Below are positions 37,305 to 46,444 of a stretch of 64,000 nucleotides of DNA, one piece after another (within the stretch, counting starts at the first letter, position 1; each line of letters begins with the position of its first letter). The notes under the pieces were generated by a model that ran no database searches, had not been told where the DNA came from, and saw only the letters and a program-made list of their open reading frames with translations. The DNA is taken from the NCBI GenBank assembly GCA_037481715.1, contig JBBFLD010000009.1, forward strand, positions 59,733 through 123,732, read 5' to 3'. The translations under genes were made by a program, and so were the position numbers. The stretch is from Rosettibacter sp037481715 (lineage in GTDB: Bacteria; Bacteroidota; Ignavibacteria; Ignavibacteriales; Melioribacteraceae).

Positions 37305-39215
37305 TTATTTCATCAACATCATCTTTCGGGAAAGATTTCCATTTTCACCAATAAGTTTATATATATAAACTCCGCTTGCTAAATTACTGCCATTAAATTT
37401 TACTTCGTGTCTGCCTGCTGGCTTTTCTTCGTTCACCAATGTAGCAACTTTATTTCCAAGAATATCATAGACATTTAACATAATCCAGCTTTTGGATTGC
37501 AGCTCAAAACTAATTGTTGTCTCTGGATTAAATGGATTTGGAAAATTCTGATAAAGAATAAAATCATTCATTCTTATAGATTCATCTTCAACATTACTTG
37601 ATAAAGAACTAAAAATATATTTAGGAGATATAGAAACAATCTGATTGTTTTTCCAGCCTAAACCATAAACAGTAAATTCTTCGGGACTATTTACGTAGGT
37701 AAATACTTTATCATCTGTTAATTTTATTTTAATATTGGAATTGTTTGAAACAAGAGTTACAGAATCAATATTATGAAGTGAATTAATAAAATCATTTACA
37801 TAAAAAATATTTTCTGTTGTAGATCCGTTATATCTTACTGTAATCTTTTCAGTTTTTTCAAGCCAATCGATGTAAGAATAATCAGTTGAAATATTTTTAT
37901 TCAGCCATTCTAATCTTTGTTTAATCCAGTTTTTGAGATAATTAATTTCATCCTCATAAGATTTGAAAAAATTTTTGTTGGGCCAGATGTAAGTTTTGCC
38001 GTCGAAACACTGGTTCCATTTTTCAAAGTTTCTTGTTCTTGCTTCAGAAATTTTACTTACGCAGTCATCTATAAATTTTGAGATTGTTTCATAACTAAGG
38101 ATATTATTTTTAAGGTCGTTCCATCTTTTAGCATATTTGTTTTTGAAGATTGGGTCGTTATAAAGTTTGGAGACCCAGAAAGGAATTTGCCAAAAGTCGT
38201 TATAAAGTGGAACTTTATACTGCCAGCCATCAGTGCGCCATCCTTCGTAATAATCAGGAAGCCCGAATGTTAAATCAAAATCCCAGATTGGACCTGCACA
38301 AAGTTTTTTATTTCTGTCTTTGTAAAAGAAAGTGCTTAGTCTGTAAGCATCAACATTTTTTGAGAGTTCAAAGATTAAGAACATATCTACAAATGAATCT
38401 AAGTCGATATAATTCAAATATCCATAAAAAGGGTCGTTGTAGTTAGTTGTATTCATTGTCTTTTCAAAATTTGTAACATAGTTTTTAATGTATTCAGCTT
38501 GAGCAGAATTAATTTTCTCAGCATCAGGGTATTCATAGATATAAATAATTTTCTGAACTGCACCTTGAAATGGAGGGTAAGGGGAAGTCCAAGTTTTATC
38601 ACCAGGATCAACTTTGTCTATTTTAATAATGTATCCTCCAGTAATTATGTTTTCATCAGTATCAGTCGATTCAAGTTTTGAAATATTTACTCGGTTTTTA
38701 TCCCTCTTAATTTTTTCTTGAAGTATGTAAATTCCTCTATATTCACCATTAATAATTAGTTCACAAAATTTTATGCGCGATGAATATCTTCCCATATCGT
38801 TGAAAATCTTAAATGCCAAGACATTTCTTAAAAGAGATTTATCTATGTAAGAAGCATTTAAAACCCAGTCGCTTTCTTTTGGCAAACCAAGTAATGAAAC
38901 ATCAATTTCATTTCCAAGTGAATCACGGGTTTCAATTCCATATTGTTTTTTGTCGAACTGTTGTGAGCTTTGGCCCCTGATTTCAATTCCAATTCTTCCA
39001 TTGTAAGCATTGAACGGGTCGGTTATGTTATTAATTTTTCCTTCACCATTGTAAATTATTCCCATGTGAGCATCAATTTTGGGTTCATCAACAATTGTTT
39101 TTCCTTCTGTATCAATTACAATTATCGGCAAATAAGAAGAAGAAAGCTTGGTTTGAGGAAAAACAAAAGTTGAGAAAATTAGGAAGCATAGAAAAATGAT
39201 TTTTATATTATTCAT
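37305..39215 (-). CDS. CotH-kinase-family secreted protein with T9SS sorting domain
   Basis: A 636-residue protein with a signal peptide (1-20). The CotH domain (about 65-430) carries GIEIRGQSSQQFDKKQYGIE, LNASYIDKSLLRN, NGEYRGIYILQEKI and GPIWDFDLTFG, the motifs of spore-coat CotH protein kinases, whose atypical fold phosphorylates Ser. The C-terminal ~85 residues are a T9SS tail (NFPNPFNPETTISFEL). Surface CotH proteins in Bacteroidota are often next to carbohydrate enzymes, as here with the GH16 gene 5 bp downstream. The substrate is unknown. Confidence 0.82.
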   Translation of the reverse strand: MNNIKIIFLCFLIFSTFVFPQTKLSSSYLPIIVIDTEGKTIVDEPKIDAHMGIIYNGEGKINNITDPFNAYNGRIGIEIRGQSSQQFDKKQYGIETRDSLGNEIDVSLLGLPKESDWVLNASYIDKSLLRNVLAFKIFNDMGRYSSRIKFCELIINGEYRGIYILQEKIKRDKNRVNISKLESTDTDENIITGGYIIKIDKVDPGDKTWTSPYPPFQGAVQKIIYIYEYPDAEKINSAQAEYIKNYVTNFEKTMNTTNYNDPFYGYLNYIDLDSFVDMFLIFELSKNVDAYRLSTFFYKDRNKKLCAGPIWDFDLTFGLPDYYEGWRTDGWQYKVPLYNDFWQIPFWVSKLYNDPIFKNKYAKRWNDLKNNILSYETISKFIDDCVSKISEARTRNFEKWNQCFDGKTYIWPNKNFFKSYEDEINYLKNWIKQRLEWLNKNISTDYSYIDWLEKTEKITVRYNGSTTENIFYVNDFINSLHNIDSVTLVSNNSNIKIKLTDDKVFTYVNSPEEFTVYGLGWKNNQIVSISPKYIFSSLSSNVEDESIRMNDFILYQNFPNPFNPETTISFELQSKSWIMLNVYDILGNKVATLVNEEKPAGRHEVKFNGSNLASGVYIYKLIGENGNLSRKMMLMK

Positions 39216-39220
39216 AAATT

Positions 39221-40057
39221 TTATTCAACTTTTTTGTAAACTCTTACATATTCGATTTCCATTTTTTGAGGGAATATCGAATTATCAATGCCCTGAGCAC
39301 CTCCCCAATCACCACCAATTGCAATATTAAGTATCAAATGAAAATCTTTGAAGAAGGGCCAGTATTCCCAACCCTTTCCTTCGTTTTTGAAAGAGAAATA
39401 TTGTTTATCATCAACAAAAATTTTTATTTCATCTTTATTCCATTCAAGAACATAGTTGTGAAAAGTATCTGTGCAATCAGGAACTTTTATTGTTGCAGTT
39501 TTTTGTGTTCCAATTCTCCAGTAATATTTATTGCAATGAATTGAACCATGAATAACTCCAGGGTCATAACCTACATGTTCCATAATATCGATTTCACCAT
39601 TATCAGGCCAGCTTCCATTTCCAAGGTTCCAAACAGTGGGAAGCATCCAAATTGCAGGCCAGGTTCCTCTGCCTTTAGGAAGTTTTGCGCGAATCTCAAA
39701 ACGTCCGTATGTCCAGTCTCCTTTGCCTCTTGTTACAAGTCTTGCAGAAGTGTATTCTTTTCCATTCCAGTTATCTCTTCGAGCTTCGATAATTAATTTT
39801 CCATTTTCTACTCGAGCATTTTCTAATCGCGCAGAATAGTATTGTTTTTCGTTATTACCCCAGCCGTTGTCTCCAATATCGTAACCCCATTTTTGTGGAT
39901 TTGGGTAACCTTCGTAATTAAATTCATCAGACCAAACTAATTCCCAGCCAGCTATTGCAGTTGAATCTTTGCCGTCTGGTTCAGTTGCACCAGATTTACA
40001 ACTGCAGAATGTTAATGAAAAACTTAATGCAGCAATGTAAAGGAGAATGATTTTCAT
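39221..40057 (-). CDS. GH16 family beta-glucanase (laminarinase-like) lipoprotein
   Basis: A 278-residue enzyme. The first ~20 residues are a lipoprotein-type signal with Cys at 18 and 20; which one is lipidated is unclear. The GH16 jelly roll has WSDEFNYEG near 42-50 and the catalytic signature GEIDIMEHVG (E155 nucleophile, D157, E160 acid/base). The extra Met in EIDIME is the laminarinase/GH16_3-type spacing. It hydrolyses beta-1,3 or mixed beta-1,3-1,4 glucans by family knowledge. It starts the two-gene unit with the CotH-like gene, 5 bp apart. Confidence 0.88.
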   Translation of the reverse strand: MKIILLYIAALSFSLTFCSCKSGATEPDGKDSTAIAGWELVWSDEFNYEGYPNPQKWGYDIGDNGWGNNEKQYYSARLENARVENGKLIIEARRDNWNGKEYTSARLVTRGKGDWTYGRFEIRAKLPKGRGTWPAIWMLPTVWNLGNGSWPDNGEIDIMEHVGYDPGVIHGSIHCNKYYWRIGTQKTATIKVPDCTDTFHNYVLEWNKDEIKIFVDDKQYFSFKNEGKGWEYWPFFKDFHLILNIAIGGDWGGAQGIDNSIFPQKMEIEYVRVYKKVE

Positions 40058-40180
40058 GGTTTCCCTTCTTTAGTTTATTCTTTAACAGCAAGTTAAAATT
40101 ATTTTTCGAAATTGTCAGTGTTATTTTTTAAGATGAGCATTCGAGATGATTTGATAAATGATTTATTAATGCAAATTAAA

Positions 40181-41128
40181 TCAGCTTGGCAACCGAAAAG
40201 TTTTTCCAATTTCATCCAACCCGATTATTAGTGGATAGTTCGGAGCTGAATTTCTAAGCCATTCAATTGGTTCATTTACTGGTTCAATGCCCTGCTTAAA
40301 TGTTTTTGTGTGAATAGGTATAAAATATTTTGCATTAATATCAGCTGCCATTTTTAATGCTTCTTCCGGATTGCAATGATTTCTGCGCCATGGATTATAA
40401 GCTCCAATTGGCATTATTGCTATATCAATATTTTCTTCTTTAGCTTTGTTGAGTTTTGTGGTGTAAGCAGTATCGCCTCCAAACAAAATTTTTTTGCCAT
40501 GATAATCAATTATGTATGCATTAAAACTTCTTCCATCTTTAAAGAATCCTCTTGAGCGGTCTTTTTCCCAAGGAAATCTCCAGCCGAAATGTTTTACTTC
40601 AAGTGCTTTAAAACGAATTCCATGTAAATTAATTTCGTCATTCCAATCAAGAACATTTATAGAACGCCACGGCAAATCTTCAATTACATCTTTTGTGAGA
40701 TATGCTGTGATAATATCAATTTTGTTCGGATACTTTTTTGCAAAGTGTTTTAATGTTGGATAATCCATGTGGTCCATGTGTGCATGTGAAAGCAGAATAA
40801 TATCTGGCTGAGGTATTTCATCAATATTTAATGCTGGAGGAGTAATTCTTGATGGACCATAACTTGTGCCCAAGAGATAAATTCCTACTCGTTCAAACAA
40901 GACAGGGTCAGTCAAAATCCATTTGCCAAAAAAATTTATTAATACAGTTGAATGTCCAATCCAAGATAGAGTTATTGATTCATCACTCCATGAAGAAGGT
41001 TCTGGTTTGTAATTAAGTTTTAGATATGGACTTGCTTTTGTTTTTGAACTTGTAAAATGAGTAAATAAAAATGAACCGCTTATAATTAATGATAATTGCC
41101 TAATAAATTTTTTTCTTGAAATGTTCAT
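40181..41128 (-). CDS. MBL-fold metal-dependent hydrolase (UlaG/NAPE-PLD-like)
   Basis: A 315-residue exported metallo-beta-lactamase-fold protein. The N-terminus SRKKFIRQ followed by a hydrophobic stretch resembles a Tat-type signal, though only one Arg of the pair is present. Core motifs are WIGHSTVLINFFGKWILTDP, HAHMDHMD (metal ligands near 115-120), GGDTAYT and a late HTKTF His. Family members hydrolyse lactones or phospholipids such as N-acyl-phosphatidylethanolamine; the substrate here is not inferable. It is followed by 120 bp with no clear regulatory signal. Confidence 0.8.
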   Translation of the reverse strand: MNISRKKFIRQLSLIISGSFLFTHFTSSKTKASPYLKLNYKPEPSSWSDESITLSWIGHSTVLINFFGKWILTDPVLFERVGIYLLGTSYGPSRITPPALNIDEIPQPDIILLSHAHMDHMDYPTLKHFAKKYPNKIDIITAYLTKDVIEDLPWRSINVLDWNDEINLHGIRFKALEVKHFGWRFPWEKDRSRGFFKDGRSFNAYIIDYHGKKILFGGDTAYTTKLNKAKEENIDIAIMPIGAYNPWRRNHCNPEEALKMAADINAKYFIPIHTKTFKQGIEPVNEPIEWLRNSAPNYPLIIGLDEIGKTFRLPS

Positions 41129-41185
41129 AGAAATGACTTCTAAAATTTCTGCTGTCTAAACATAAAAGCACTGCAAAAAATTCAA

Positions 41186-41650
41186 TTAACTAATTACAAT
41201 TTTGTTTGAAAGCTCGTTGGTATCATCAGGTTTAATTGGGAAATGTTTGATTAAAATTTTTCCAACTTGTTCGATGCAATGAATAATTCCTTCTGAAAAT
41301 TTTCCATCAACAAATTTTGATTGAATTTCATCGCGAAGTTTATCCCATGTATTTTCTTCAACTTTTGAATTGATTCCTTCATCAGCTAAAATGTAAAATT
41401 TTCTTTCGCCAAGAAGAAGATAAATTAAAATTCCGGTTTTATCTCTGGTGTTGTGCATATTCAATTTATAAAATTCTTTTTCTGCAAGCTGCCGCAGTTC
41501 TTTCTTTCTTTCAAATAAATTTCTGTATTCTTTAATGCAAACACGAATTTCTCCGGAAGTATTTTTCTCTGCTTCTTTTATTTTTTTTGAGAATCTTAAA
41601 AAGTCATCATCAGTAAAGAAATTATAAATTAAACTTTTTTTCGTACTCAT
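41186..41650 (-). CDS. TPM-domain (DUF477) protein
   Basis: A 154-residue protein made almost entirely of a TPM domain (Psb32/MOLO-1 family): TSGEIRVCIKE, TRDKTGILIYLLLGERKFYILADEGI and FVDGKFSEGIIHCIEQVG. I start at ATG 41650; a TTG four codons upstream is less likely. There is no signal peptide or membrane helix, so unlike many TPM proteins this one is predicted cytosolic. Such short versions often occur as one of a pair with a longer membrane form, which is absent here. The biochemical role is unclear. Confidence 0.78.
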   Translation of the reverse strand: MSTKKSLIYNFFTDDDFLRFSKKIKEAEKNTSGEIRVCIKEYRNLFERKKELRQLAEKEFYKLNMHNTRDKTGILIYLLLGERKFYILADEGINSKVEENTWDKLRDEIQSKFVDGKFSEGIIHCIEQVGKILIKHFPIKPDDTNELSNKIVIS

Positions 41651-41773
41651 ATTAAAATCCAATTTCTAAATTCATTATAAAGATAAGTCAATAAGTAATC
41701 AAAAAAAACAGCAAGGAAGAGAATTTTTTATATATTTGCTTTTGATTTTTTAACAAATCTATGGGGATTAAAA

Positions 41774-42520
41774 ATGCACAAAGTAGTATTGCTTAGACAT
41801 GGTGAAAGTGAATGGAACAAATTAAATCTCTTTACCGGATGGACTGATGTTGACCTTTCAGAAAAAGGTGTTGAAGAAGCACATCAGGCGGGTAAGGTAC
41901 TGAAACAGGAAGGTTATACTTTTGATATTGCTTTCACATCAGTTTTAAAAAGAGCAATTAAAACTCTTTATATAGTTCTCGAAGAAATGGATTTGATGTG
42001 GATTCCTGTTATAAAATCATGGAGATTAAATGAAAGGCATTATGGTGCACTTCAAGGGTTGAACAAAGCAGAAACAGCAGAAAAATATGGAATGGAAAAA
42101 GTGAAACTTTGGAGAAGAAGTTATGATGTTCCTCCTCCACCGCTTGATGAAAATGATGACAGATATCCAGGTAAAGACCCTCGCTACAAAGATTTAGATA
42201 AAAAAGATATTCCATTGACAGAAAGCTTAAAACTAACTGTTGAAAGATTTTTACCATACTGGCACGAAACAATTGCACCAACAATCAAAAGCGGCAAAAA
42301 AGTAATAATTGCTGCACATGGTAATAGTCTCCGTGCTCTTGTTAAATATCTTGATAATATTTCTGATGAGGATATTGTTGAATTGAATATTCCAACTGGA
42401 ATTCCTCTTGTTTATGAACTTGACGATGAATTGAAGCCAATAAAGCATTATTACCTTGGAGACGAAGAAGCAATTAATGCTGCAATTAATGCAGTTGCCA
42501 AACAAACAGAAAAAAAATAG
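41774..42520 (+). CDS. gpmA: 2,3-bisphosphoglycerate-dependent phosphoglycerate mutase
   Basis: It interconverts 3- and 2-phosphoglycerate in glycolysis. The histidine phosphatase motif LLRHGESEWN (phospho-His at ~9) is followed by NLFTGWTDVDLSEKG, ERHYGALQGLNK and AAHGNSLRALVKYL (second His). At 248 aa it is the dimeric dPGM length. A possible -7 element TATATTTG lies at 41731-41738, and GGGGA precedes the ATG. It stands as a single gene, followed by two overlapping hairpins. Confidence 0.95.
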   Translation: MHKVVLLRHGESEWNKLNLFTGWTDVDLSEKGVEEAHQAGKVLKQEGYTFDIAFTSVLKRAIKTLYIVLEEMDLMWIPVIKSWRLNERHYGALQGLNKAETAEKYGMEKVKLWRRSYDVPPPPLDENDDRYPGKDPRYKDLDKKDIPLTESLKLTVERFLPYWHETIAPTIKSGKKVIIAAHGNSLRALVKYLDNISDEDIVELNIPTGIPLVYELDDELKPIKHYYLGDEEAINAAINAVAKQTEKK

Positions 42521-42548
42521 ATTGAAAGAGTTGATTGATAATTTTCAC

Positions 42549-42607
42549 GTTCTCTGCGGTTTCAATATTTATTAACCGCAGAGAACTCAAAGAAAGCGCT
42601 TTGAGTT
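42549..42607 (+). terminator. Two overlapping, mutually exclusive hairpins after gpmA
   Basis: Hairpin A: GTTCTCTGCGGTT (42549-42561) with AACCGCAGAGAAC (42574-42586), 13 bp perfect. Hairpin B: AACTCAAAG (42584-42592) with CTTTGAGTT (42599-42607), 9 bp. They share AAC at 42584-42586. Neither is followed by a good T tract on the plus strand, so they may protect the 3' end or be a decayed repeat rather than a simple terminator. Confidence 0.4.
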
Positions 42608-42679
42608 AAAAAATCTTCTATAAAAATTAGGAGAAAGAAACAGAATATTTTTACTGGTTCATAGTTGAAGGATATAATT

Positions 42680-43708
42680 ATGAAAAAAATAATTTTTCTT
42701 TTGTTCTTTCTCCTTTTTTCAATTTCGATAAATTCTCAAACTGTTATTGGCAAATATGGAGGAGAATTTCTATCAATAGGTGTTGGAGCTCGAGCACTTG
42801 CACTTGGAGGTTCTCAGGTAGCAATTGTAAATGATGTTACAAGCGGATATTGGAATCCTGCAGGTTTATCTCATCTTAACTATCCTCAAATTAGTTTAAT
42901 GCACGAAGAACATTTTGGAAGTCTCGTTAATTATAATTATGCATCAGTTGCAGTCCCTTATGGAAAAGACTTAAGTCTAGGATTAAGTGTTATCCGTTTA
43001 AGCATTGATGGGATACCCGATACACGCAATGCAATTGATGATATTAATGGAGATGGAATTTTAGATATACATGATGACCGTCCCGACTATTCAAAAATTA
43101 CTGAATTCAACAATACTGATTGGGCATTTTACTTAACATTTGCAAAAAGAAATTCAGATAATTTTTCCTGGGGCGCTAATGTTAAGATTATAAAAAGAAA
43201 CATTGCAGAATATAGTGCTGCAGGGATTGGCTTCGATATTGGAGCTCAATATAAACCTTACGAAAATCTTTTTCTTGGTCTTAATTTTCAGGATATAACA
43301 ACTACCTTAGTAGCTTGGAATACAGGAAGAAATGAACTTATTACTCCAACTCTTAAATTAGGGGCAGCTTACTCAATTAATATTTTTGGCGGAACAATAC
43401 TGCCAGCTTTTGATTTTGATATTAGATTTGAAAACAGAAAATCAGCATCGAACTTCAATGTTGGTCCTGTAAGTTTCGATTTGCATTCAGGACTTGAGTA
43501 TAATTATAAAAATATTTTTTCAGTTCGTGCAGGTTATAGTGATATAAAGCAATTTACAATTGGTGCAGGAATCAATCTCCCCAAACTTACAATTGATTAT
43601 TCTTTTGCAAGAATAACACAATCAGAATCAGAAAGATTGCCGGATACTCATCGAATCTCACTAATTCTTACACTCGAAGAACCTGAATTTTTAAGAGAAG
43701 GGAAGTAG
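42680..43708 (+). CDS. PorV/PorQ family (T9SS-associated) outer-membrane protein
   Basis: About 342 residues. I start at ATG 42680, preceded by AAGGA. A signal peptide (1-20, SINSQT) is followed by the family hallmark GKYGGEFLSIGVGARALALGGS and SGYWNPAGLSH, then a FadL-like beta barrel with a C-terminal strand (RISLILTLEEPE). PorV shuttles T9SS cargo to the attachment complex and PorQ acts in sorting. Several T9SS-tailed proteins lie in this window, so a role in their surface delivery is reasonable, though Ignavibacteria genomes carry many such paralogues. Confidence 0.8.
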   Translation: MKKIIFLLFFLLFSISINSQTVIGKYGGEFLSIGVGARALALGGSQVAIVNDVTSGYWNPAGLSHLNYPQISLMHEEHFGSLVNYNYASVAVPYGKDLSLGLSVIRLSIDGIPDTRNAIDDINGDGILDIHDDRPDYSKITEFNNTDWAFYLTFAKRNSDNFSWGANVKIIKRNIAEYSAAGIGFDIGAQYKPYENLFLGLNFQDITTTLVAWNTGRNELITPTLKLGAAYSINIFGGTILPAFDFDIRFENRKSASNFNVGPVSFDLHSGLEYNYKNIFSVRAGYSDIKQFTIGAGINLPKLTIDYSFARITQSESERLPDTHRISLILTLEEPEFLREGK

Positions 43709-43742
43709 AATTTCTTTTGTAAATCTTAAAGATGATTATGCG

Positions 43743-43789
43743 AAAAAAAATCCGTGCTGCTACAATATAAACTTTTGCAGCACGGATTT
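43743..43789 (-). terminator. Terminator of the mannoside operon
   Basis: On the minus strand AAATCCGTGCTGC pairs with GCAGCACGGATTT (43777-43789 with 43748-43760), 13 bp perfect with a 16-base loop. Eight T residues follow (43743-43750). Confidence 0.88.
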
Positions 43790-43810
43790 AGGAGGTACCA
43801 TGAAAGGAAA

Positions 43811-45010
43811 TTATTTTTTGATTTTTAGTTTTTTTATTACTTCAAGATTTTTCTTAATTAATTCAATTCTTTGTTGAACACAAACAGCGCTTCTTAAACC
43901 ATCTTCAGGAGTATTCAATACATAATCTAAAAGTTTATCTACCGTAGAAACTGCAACATGCATTCGTGTATCGGATGAGCCGTAGTAAATCAAAACCTCT
44001 CCATTTTTCTTTGCAACCCAGCCATTGCTGAATACAACATTGGATACATCCCCGATTCTTTCTTCACCTTCTGGTGCAATGAAATAACCGCCGGGACGAG
44101 CAATAACTTTGTATGGCTCGTTTAAGTCTGTCAAAAACATATACAAAACATATCTTAATCCTGCGGCTGTATTTCTTACACCATGAGCTAATTGTAACCA
44201 GCCTTTTTCTGTTTTAATTGGAGCAGGACCCAAACCATTTTTTACTTCTTTAATTGTGTGATAAATTTTTTCATCAACAATTATTTCTTCATCGATTACA
44301 GCATTTTCAATAGAATCTGCCAAGCCCCAGCCAATACCACCGCCGCTGCCGGTTTCAATAAATCCATCTTGTGGGCGCGTGTAAAATGCATACTTGCCAT
44401 TTACAAATTCAGGATGAAGAACAACATTTCTTTGTTGTGGAGATTTTGTTTTTAAATCTGGAAGTCTTTCCCAATTTATTAAATCTTTTGTTCGAACAAT
44501 TCCAGCTTGAGCAATTGCAGCAGAAGTATCTGTTTGAGGTGCATTTGGGTCTTTTCTTTCAGTGCAAAAAATTCCATAAATCCAGCCGTCTTCATGTTTA
44601 ACTAATCTCATGTCATAAACATTTGTATCGGGATTATCTGTCTCGGGAATATTAATTGGGTAATCCCAGAATTTAAAGTTATCAATGCCATTTGGAGATT
44701 CTGCAATTGCAAAAAAAGATTTCCTATCAACACCCTCAACACGAACAGCAAGAACAATATTGCCGTTAAATTCCATAGCACCAGAATTAAATGTTGCATT
44801 AATTCCCATTCTTTCCATTAGATAAGGATTTGTATTGTAGTTCAAATCGTAGCGCCAGAAAATTGGAGTGTGTTCTGCTGTAAGAACTGGATATTTGTAA
44901 CGATAAAAAATTCCATTTGTTTTTGTAAGTCTTACATTTTTTCTTTTGATTAATTTATTGTGTTCTTCGAATAACTTTTTTAATCTTTCATTGAATTGTT
45001 TTTTTGTCAT
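43811..45010 (-). CDS. GH130 family mannoside phosphorylase
   Basis: A 399-residue five-bladed propeller enzyme. Family segments are NPYLMERMGINATFNSGAMEFNGNIVLAVRVEGVDRKS (read in two parts), NVYDMRLVKHEDGWIYG, RTKDLINWERLPDL, GLGPAPIKTEKGWL and YYGSSDTRMHVA. The length and motifs resemble group 1 mannosylglucose phosphorylases, which phosphorolyse beta-1,4-mannosyl-glucose to mannose 1-phosphate and glucose. It has no signal peptide, so it is cytoplasmic. It is last in an operon with two sugar symporters, and a strong terminator follows. Substrate specificity is inferred. Confidence 0.87.
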   Translation of the reverse strand: MTKKQFNERLKKLFEEHNKLIKRKNVRLTKTNGIFYRYKYPVLTAEHTPIFWRYDLNYNTNPYLMERMGINATFNSGAMEFNGNIVLAVRVEGVDRKSFFAIAESPNGIDNFKFWDYPINIPETDNPDTNVYDMRLVKHEDGWIYGIFCTERKDPNAPQTDTSAAIAQAGIVRTKDLINWERLPDLKTKSPQQRNVVLHPEFVNGKYAFYTRPQDGFIETGSGGGIGWGLADSIENAVIDEEIIVDEKIYHTIKEVKNGLGPAPIKTEKGWLQLAHGVRNTAAGLRYVLYMFLTDLNEPYKVIARPGGYFIAPEGEERIGDVSNVVFSNGWVAKKNGEVLIYYGSSDTRMHVAVSTVDKLLDYVLNTPEDGLRSAVCVQQRIELIKKNLEVIKKLKIKK

Positions 45011-45023
45011 TTAATTCTCCTTT

Positions 45024-46439
45024 TCAATTTTTATTTCTTGCAAGTTCAAGTTCTATTTCAATTTTTTTCATAAAATCTTCGGAAAGTGGATAAAAGAGGA
45101 TGAAGATTGTAGCTAAAACAGCTCCTGCAGCTGCAATAATGCTAATCATGAGACGAATTCCAAGAAGCGAAAAATCAGTTTGTTCAACATTTGGCTGAAA
45201 ACCAAATGCAGCTAAAATCCAGCCAGATAATGCGCCTCCTAAAGTCCAGCCAAATTTTTGTGACATTGAAGATGAAGAAAAAATTAATCCTGTTGCTCTT
45301 CTTCCAGATTTCCATTCTGAATAATCAGAAATATCTGCATACATTGACCAGATTAATGGCAATACAATACCTGCTGAAATTCCGATTAAAATATTCAACA
45401 AGAAAATTAAAATAATTTGATGAGGCTGCAGAAAATAAAGAAGCATACTAAGAACAGCAGAAGAAACAGTAGAGATAAGAAAAGTTTTCTTTTTCCCAAT
45501 TAAAGAAGAAATTGGTTTTGCAAGTATAACACCGATGATATTAGTTGCAAGCCAGATTGTCATATATGCAGATGATAATTCTGAATGAGATAAGTTGAAT
45601 TTATGTCCAAGTAAGTTTATTTCCTGAGATTTAATAAAATATTTGAAGTAATAAAGAATTGAACCATCACGTAAAGAATTAAAAATCAAAACAGAAATTC
45701 CTGCCCCCAGCATTATGAACCAAGGTTTATTATGTGCAAGGTCTTTCAAATCATTTTTAAGAGAAGATTTTTTTTCTCTTGCTGGTTTTAATCTTTCTTT
45801 TGTTCCTGCAAATGTTAAAATAAAAAATATAGCTGCAAGTACAGCATAAAATCCAACTGTCCATTGATAGCCTTGAGATAAATTATTTCCTTTGCTGAAA
45901 TAATCTATCAGATAATTAGCTGTAGCAGTTACAAGTATTCCGCCGGAAAAAGCTCCAATAAATCTAAATGATGCAAGAGATGTTCTATCGTTTGTGTCGT
46001 TGGTTATAACACCCATCAAAGATGAATAAGGAACATTTACAACTGTGTAAATCATCATCATCAAAGTATAAGTTGCATATGCATAAATTAGTTTTCCTGT
46101 AGCAGATAAATTTGGTGTGGTAAAAGTTATGATTCCAATTATTGCAAAAGGGACTGCACCAAATAAAAGATAAGGGCGAAATTTTCCCCAGCGTGTGTTA
46201 GTTCTATCTGCAATTGCACCCATCATAGGGTCATTAATTGCATCCCAGATTCTTGTAATCAAAAACATGGTGCCAACAGCAGCGGCAGGAAGGCCAAAAA
46301 TATCTGTATAGAAAAATAAAAGATACATTGAAAATAATTTCCAAAACATCGAGGAAGCAAAATCACCGCATCCATAAGAAATTTTTTCCAATAAAGAAAT
46401 TTTTGTTTTCGTTTCTATTTGAACAGCTTCATCTCTCAT
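45024..46439 (-). CDS. GPH-family (MelB-like) sugar:cation symporter
   Basis: A 471-residue, ~12-helix transporter. ISYGCGDFASSMFW at the start and TRIWDAINDPMMGAIADRTNTRWGKFRPYLLFG are the GPH signature, with cation-site Asp residues in D-x-x-N-D-P. RTSLASFR and VPYSSLMG also fit. It probably imports oligosaccharides such as mannobiose or mannosyl-glucose with Na+ or H+. It is 13 bp upstream of the GH130 gene and 5 bp after the SSS symporter gene. Confidence 0.88.
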   Translation of the reverse strand: MRDEAVQIETKTKISLLEKISYGCGDFASSMFWKLFSMYLLFFYTDIFGLPAAAVGTMFLITRIWDAINDPMMGAIADRTNTRWGKFRPYLLFGAVPFAIIGIITFTTPNLSATGKLIYAYATYTLMMMIYTVVNVPYSSLMGVITNDTNDRTSLASFRFIGAFSGGILVTATANYLIDYFSKGNNLSQGYQWTVGFYAVLAAIFFILTFAGTKERLKPAREKKSSLKNDLKDLAHNKPWFIMLGAGISVLIFNSLRDGSILYYFKYFIKSQEINLLGHKFNLSHSELSSAYMTIWLATNIIGVILAKPISSLIGKKKTFLISTVSSAVLSMLLYFLQPHQIILIFLLNILIGISAGIVLPLIWSMYADISDYSEWKSGRRATGLIFSSSSMSQKFGWTLGGALSGWILAAFGFQPNVEQTDFSLLGIRLMISIIAAAGAVLATIFILFYPLSEDFMKKIEIELELARNKN

Positions 46440-46444
46440 ATAGA

